A stretch of 16,539 bases of DNA, taken from Candidatus Woesearchaeota archaeon. GTDB lineage: Archaea > Nanobdellota > Nanobdellia > Woesearchaeales > GW2011-AR9. This document shows, piece by piece, positions 14,154 through 16,539 of the stretch (within the stretch, counting starts at the first letter, position 1; each line of letters starts with the position of its first letter). The position numbers and the translations under genes were made by a program. The notes beneath the pieces were generated by a model. The model made no database searches and had not been told where the DNA came from. It was given only the letters and a program-made list of their open reading frames with translations. The stretch lies in NCBI GenBank assembly GCA_013204355.1, contig JABMOA010000122.1, forward strand, positions 1-16,539. Direction: 5' to 3'.

Positions 14154-15296
14154 TTATTTCTGAGAAACACCACTTTCAATCGCTGCTTTTGCCACAGCTT
14201 CTGCAACTTTCATCAAATTGGGATTAAAAGGAGAAGGAATAATCTCCTCACCTTTAGCTAAACTTGCGAGTGCATAAACTGCTGCAATTTTCATTTCTTC
14301 ATTAATCTTAGTAGCACGAACATCAAATGCACCGCGGAACATAAAAGGAAAACACAACACGTTATTTACTTGATTAGGAAAATCACTTCTGCCTGTTGCC
14401 ATAATTACATTTGGCACTGCTGCTTTTGCAACATTGGGCATAATTTCAGGAACTGGATTCGCCATTGCAAAAATGATTGGTATGTTGGCCATCTTTTTGA
14501 CCATCTCCCCAGTTAATAACCCTGCTTTTGAAAGTCCAATAAATACATCTGCATCTTCTAAAGTATCAATTAAACTTTGATCTTCTTTTTGTGCAAATTG
14601 TTTTTTGTATTTATTAACATCCATAGATGTCGTAATTAATCCTTTACTATCAAACATAAAAATATGTTCTTTCTTAGCACCTATTGATAATAATAATTTC
14701 GCACATGCAATTGCGGCTGCGCCTGCACCAGATATGACTATTTTAACAGTCTCTAATTTTTTGCCAGCTTTCTTCAATGCATTCAATAACCCTGCAGCAA
14801 TAACAACGGCAGTCCCATGTTGATCATCGTGAAATACAGGGATCTTCATACGTGCAACTAATTGTTCTTCAATTTCAAAACATTCAGGCGCTTTGATATC
14901 TTCCAAATTAATGCCACCAAAAGTAGGTTCAAGTGCTGCAACTATCTCTACAAATTTTTTAACATCTGTTTCATTAACTTCTAAATCAAAGAAATCAACA
15001 TTTGCAAATTTTTTGAAAAGAACCCCTTTTCCTTCCATCACAGGTTTAGATGCAGCTGCACCAATATTTCCAAGACCAAGAACAGACGTACCATTACTAA
15101 TTATACCTACTAAATTTCCACGAGAAGTATATTCATAACTTTGAGATTCATTTTTTGCAATTTCAAGACAAGGTTCTGCAACACCTGGTGTATAAGCTAA
15201 TGCAAGGTCTTCTTTTGTGTCCATGGGTTTTGTAAGAACTACAGAAAATTTACCCTTAGGTTCTTTGGAATGATAATCTAATGCTTCTTGGTTCAT
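14154..15296 (-). CDS. Malic enzyme (oxaloacetate-decarboxylating malate dehydrogenase), short form
   Basis: The enzyme oxidatively decarboxylates malate to pyruvate and CO2 with NAD(P)+ and a divalent metal. The 380-residue product matches the short bacterial/archaeal form without a phosphotransacetylase domain. Visible are AYTPGVAEPC with catalytic Y35, SKPVMEGKGVLFKKFANVD with the lysine region at 84-96, the metal-binding FGGINLEDIKAPECFEIE (E132, D133), PVFHDDQHGTA with D157-D158, the dinucleotide-binding GAGAAA at 190-195, and ANPVPE near 289-294. The acidic MFDSKG after the second Rossmann strand hints at NAD+ preference, which is inference. It is an isolated gene with its own promoter upstream of aspS. 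It probably supplies pyruvate in a reduced central metabolism. Confidence 0.94.
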   Translation of the reverse strand: MNQEALDYHSKEPKGKFSVVLTKPMDTKEDLALAYTPGVAEPCLEIAKNESQSYEYTSRGNLVGIISNGTSVLGLGNIGAAASKPVMEGKGVLFKKFANVDFFDLEVNETDVKKFVEIVAALEPTFGGINLEDIKAPECFEIEEQLVARMKIPVFHDDQHGTAVVIAAGLLNALKKAGKKLETVKIVISGAGAAAIACAKLLLSIGAKKEHIFMFDSKGLITTSMDVNKYKKQFAQKEDQSLIDTLEDADVFIGLSKAGLLTGEMVKKMANIPIIFAMANPVPEIMPNVAKAAVPNVIMATGRSDFPNQVNNVLCFPFMFRGAFDVRATKINEEMKIAAVYALASLAKGEEIIPSPFNPNLMKVAEAVAKAAIESGVSQK

Positions 15297-15315
15297 ATTA
15301 TAGAAAAAATGATCG

Positions 15316-15324
15316 TTTTAATAA
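15316..15324 (-). promoter_or_regulatory. TATA-like box of the malic enzyme gene
   Basis: TTATTAAAA on the minus strand is centred about 24 nt before ATG 15296. No ribosome site is present, so the mRNA is likely leaderless. Confidence 0.45.
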
Positions 15325-15343
15325 GTCTTATGGATTAAAATTA

Positions 15344-15366
15344 AGAAAAAAATAAAAGAAAAAAAA
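15344..15366 (-). terminator. T-rich terminator of the cupredoxin-like gene
   Basis: Several T runs (broken by single C or A) follow the stop at 15369-15371 on the minus strand, directly before the malic enzyme promoter. No stem was seen. Confidence 0.5.
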
Positions 15367-15368
15367 GT

Positions 15369-16451
15369 TTATTCAACAACTAAAGTTCCTGACATACCTC
15401 GCCAATCTTCACAACTTGCGCAACTTACTGCAAAACTTCCTTTTTTATCTGCTGTGAATTGTACTATTGTTTCACCACGAACTTCTTGGCTAACTCCTAA
15501 ATCAGCAATTGCAAATGTAAAGTCTAAACCAGATGGTACAATTGTTAACTTAATAACGTCACCTTGTTTTACTTTAAGCATTTCAGGTTCAAATAACCAT
15601 TTCTTTGCAGCAACAGATAAAGATTTAGTAGATGCTGGAACAACAGGTTTCTTTTCAACAACAGGTTCCTTAACTTCAACTACTTCTTCTTTAACTTCAA
15701 CAGCTGGTTTTTCTACAACAACTTCAGGTTTTGTTACTTCGTCCTTAACTTCTACGACAGGCTCATCAACAACACCCTCTAAATTAACTGCTTCACCAGT
15801 CAAGGGGTCTACATTTGTATCAAACCCTTGTGGGAAAAATAAATCGCCTGTTTTTGTAATGTATGAATCTACTGCTTGTCCTGCCACTGTTAAACTTACT
15901 TTATATAAATCACCCACATCTTCTGTCTTCACAACTTCAGCAACAAATGGTGGTTGTAATAAATTTTCATTTACATATGCTAAAACTTTATTCTGTGCTT
16001 CTAGTGATGTAATAGAAGAGGTTGCAGCACCTGTTGGGTTTACATTATCAGTAAACTGGAATCCTTGCGTAAATACACTGAAAATTAATAACACGACAAC
16101 AATTCCTGTAATTGCTTTCCATGTTGACACTTCTTTAAAAAATCCTTCACCATCATCTTCGTCATCATCCCAAGGATCATGAACTTTCTTTGATTCCCAC
16201 GGATCTACTGAAGCTGCTGTTTCTACAACTTTAGGCGCTTCCTTTTCAAATTCATGAACTGGTTCAGCTTCCTTTAAAGGCGTAATTTCAATCTTATTTA
16301 CAGATTCTTCTTTACTAGAAGTTTTCTTTGCTTCTTTCTTTGTAGATTTCTTTGGTTTTGCTGGAGAAATTTTCACATCCTCCAAAGGATCCTCATCTAC
16401 GAATTCTTCAAAATATGATTCATCTAATTCATCTAATTGTTTTTGTTCCAT
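15369..16451 (-). CDS. Membrane-anchored cupredoxin-like protein with charged cytoplasmic tail
   Basis: The 360-residue product has five parts. Residues 1-110 are a charged disordered tail (Lys/Ser-rich 31-50, two DPW motifs at 83-85 and 92-94, an acidic DDDEDD run at 95-100). A membrane helix spans 112-128. PTGAAT at 139-144 marks the outer side. A small domain at about 150-210 (KVLAYVNENLL, DLYKVSLTVAGQ, LFFPQG) resembles the one that precedes DsbA-like domains in DPANN proteins. A Val/Glu/Lys/Pro linker at 228-272 leads to a cupredoxin fold at 277-360. The last includes KQGDVIKLTIVPSG and the C-terminal C344-A-S-C347-x5-M353 block. The usual copper-binding His residues are absent, so metal binding is doubtful. 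It is probably a surface protein. The start has a strong GAGGTGA ribosome site 6 nt upstream. Confidence 0.82.
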   Translation of the reverse strand: MEQKQLDELDESYFEEFVDEDPLEDVKISPAKPKKSTKKEAKKTSSKEESVNKIEITPLKEAEPVHEFEKEAPKVVETAASVDPWESKKVHDPWDDDEDDGEGFFKEVSTWKAITGIVVVLLIFSVFTQGFQFTDNVNPTGAATSSITSLEAQNKVLAYVNENLLQPPFVAEVVKTEDVGDLYKVSLTVAGQAVDSYITKTGDLFFPQGFDTNVDPLTGEAVNLEGVVDEPVVEVKDEVTKPEVVVEKPAVEVKEEVVEVKEPVVEKKPVVPASTKSLSVAAKKWLFEPEMLKVKQGDVIKLTIVPSGLDFTFAIADLGVSQEVRGETIVQFTADKKGSFAVSCASCEDWRGMSGTLVVE

Positions 16452-16457
16452 TAAAAT

Positions 16458-16464
16458 TCACCTC
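16458..16464 (-). promoter_or_regulatory. Strong Shine-Dalgarno GAGGTGA of the cupredoxin-like gene
   Basis: GAGGTGA lies 6 nt before ATG 16451, the best ribosome site in the window. Its TGA is also the stop codon of the short upstream frame at 16458-16508. Confidence 0.75.
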
Positions 16465-16508
16465 ATTAATTTTTGTGGTCCTAAAATGTGAAATTGTTTA
16501 TGTTCCAC
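16458..16508 (-). CDS. Possible 16-residue upstream ORF, GTG start
   Basis: GTG 16508 opens 16 codons that end at the TGA inside the ribosome site of the cupredoxin-like gene. A GAGGGTGA sequence lies 5 nt before the GTG, and the first codons (EHKQF) echo the start of the main protein (EQKQL). It may be a leader peptide or simply the relic of a duplicated start region. A TATA-like ATATTAAAA lies upstream near 16524-16533; depending on the true RNA start this ORF may or may not be in the transcript. Confidence 0.3.
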   Translation of the reverse strand: MEHKQFHILGPQKLMR

Positions 16509-16539
16509 TCAAATCACCCTCATTTTTTAATATAATAAG

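Noticed and set aside
15640..15790. Apparent tandem DNA repeats
   Set aside because: The near-repeats encode a Val-Glu-Lys-Pro linker and drift in unit length; this is protein low complexity, not a CRISPR or minisatellite.
15454..16182. 242-codon Ser/Thr-rich frame on the plus strand
   Set aside because: It is the mirror of the Val/Glu/Lys/Pro linker and neighbouring parts of the cupredoxin-like gene; the low-complexity Thr/Ser pattern is a by-product of that coding sequence.
1..16539. tRNA, rRNA or CRISPR arrays
   Set aside because: No cloverleaf-like T-loop/anticodon pattern, rRNA core sequence or regularly spaced repeats were found in the gaps.

Overview
The window looks like an ordinary chromosomal segment of an AT-rich archaeon, most likely a DPANN lineage near Woesearchaeota or Pacearchaeota. 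Four things point this way. The aspartyl-tRNA synthetase is archaeal-type. Many genes have a TATA-like box about 24-30 nt before the start codon and no Shine-Dalgarno, which suggests leaderless mRNAs. There is a TrmB-family regulator. Many genes are followed by bare T-tracts. The membrane cupredoxin-like protein also carries the PTGAAT segment after its membrane helix that I associate with DPANN surface proteins. The lineage call is inference; no rRNA, tRNA, CRISPR array, integrase or insertion sequence was seen.

Layout. (1) 3-932, plus strand: the end of an unrecognised gene, then a nitroreductase-family gene. (2) 972-4744, minus strand: an alpha-solenoid (TPR-like) protein, a class I SAM methyltransferase and a class V aminotransferase/cysteine-desulfurase-like enzyme (the last two probably one operon), and a 31-codon small ORF followed by a terminator-like hairpin. 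(3) 4794-9185, plus strand: a TrmB-family regulator, a P-loop ATPase with a basic amphipathic N-terminus (Zot/A32-like fold), an orphan 154-residue protein, and a 663-residue coiled-coil plus solenoid protein. (4) 9193-10203, minus: a PfkB-family sugar or nucleoside kinase. (5) 10248-11896, plus: a CaCA-type cation exchanger and a membrane-anchored winged-helix regulator. (6) 11915-16451, minus: a DUF4349-type membrane protein, aspS, a short malic enzyme, and a membrane-anchored cupredoxin-like protein. The solenoid, DUF4349 and cupredoxin genes have clear ribosome binding sites; most others look leaderless.

The housekeeping part is aspS, malic enzyme and the PfkB kinase. The least explained part is 4552-7148: the small ORF divergent from TrmB, GC-rich dyads shared by two intergenic regions, the ATPase with a possible coupled 20-codon upstream ORF, and the orphan gene after it. 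No convincing new defence or mobile system is proven here. The best leads are that ATPase/orphan/solenoid run, the duplicated translation start before the cupredoxin gene, and the cupredoxin domain that has lost its usual copper ligands. No stretch longer than 300 bases lacks a gene; the larger gaps (2193-2427, 4552-4793, 5601-5787) are described in the features.
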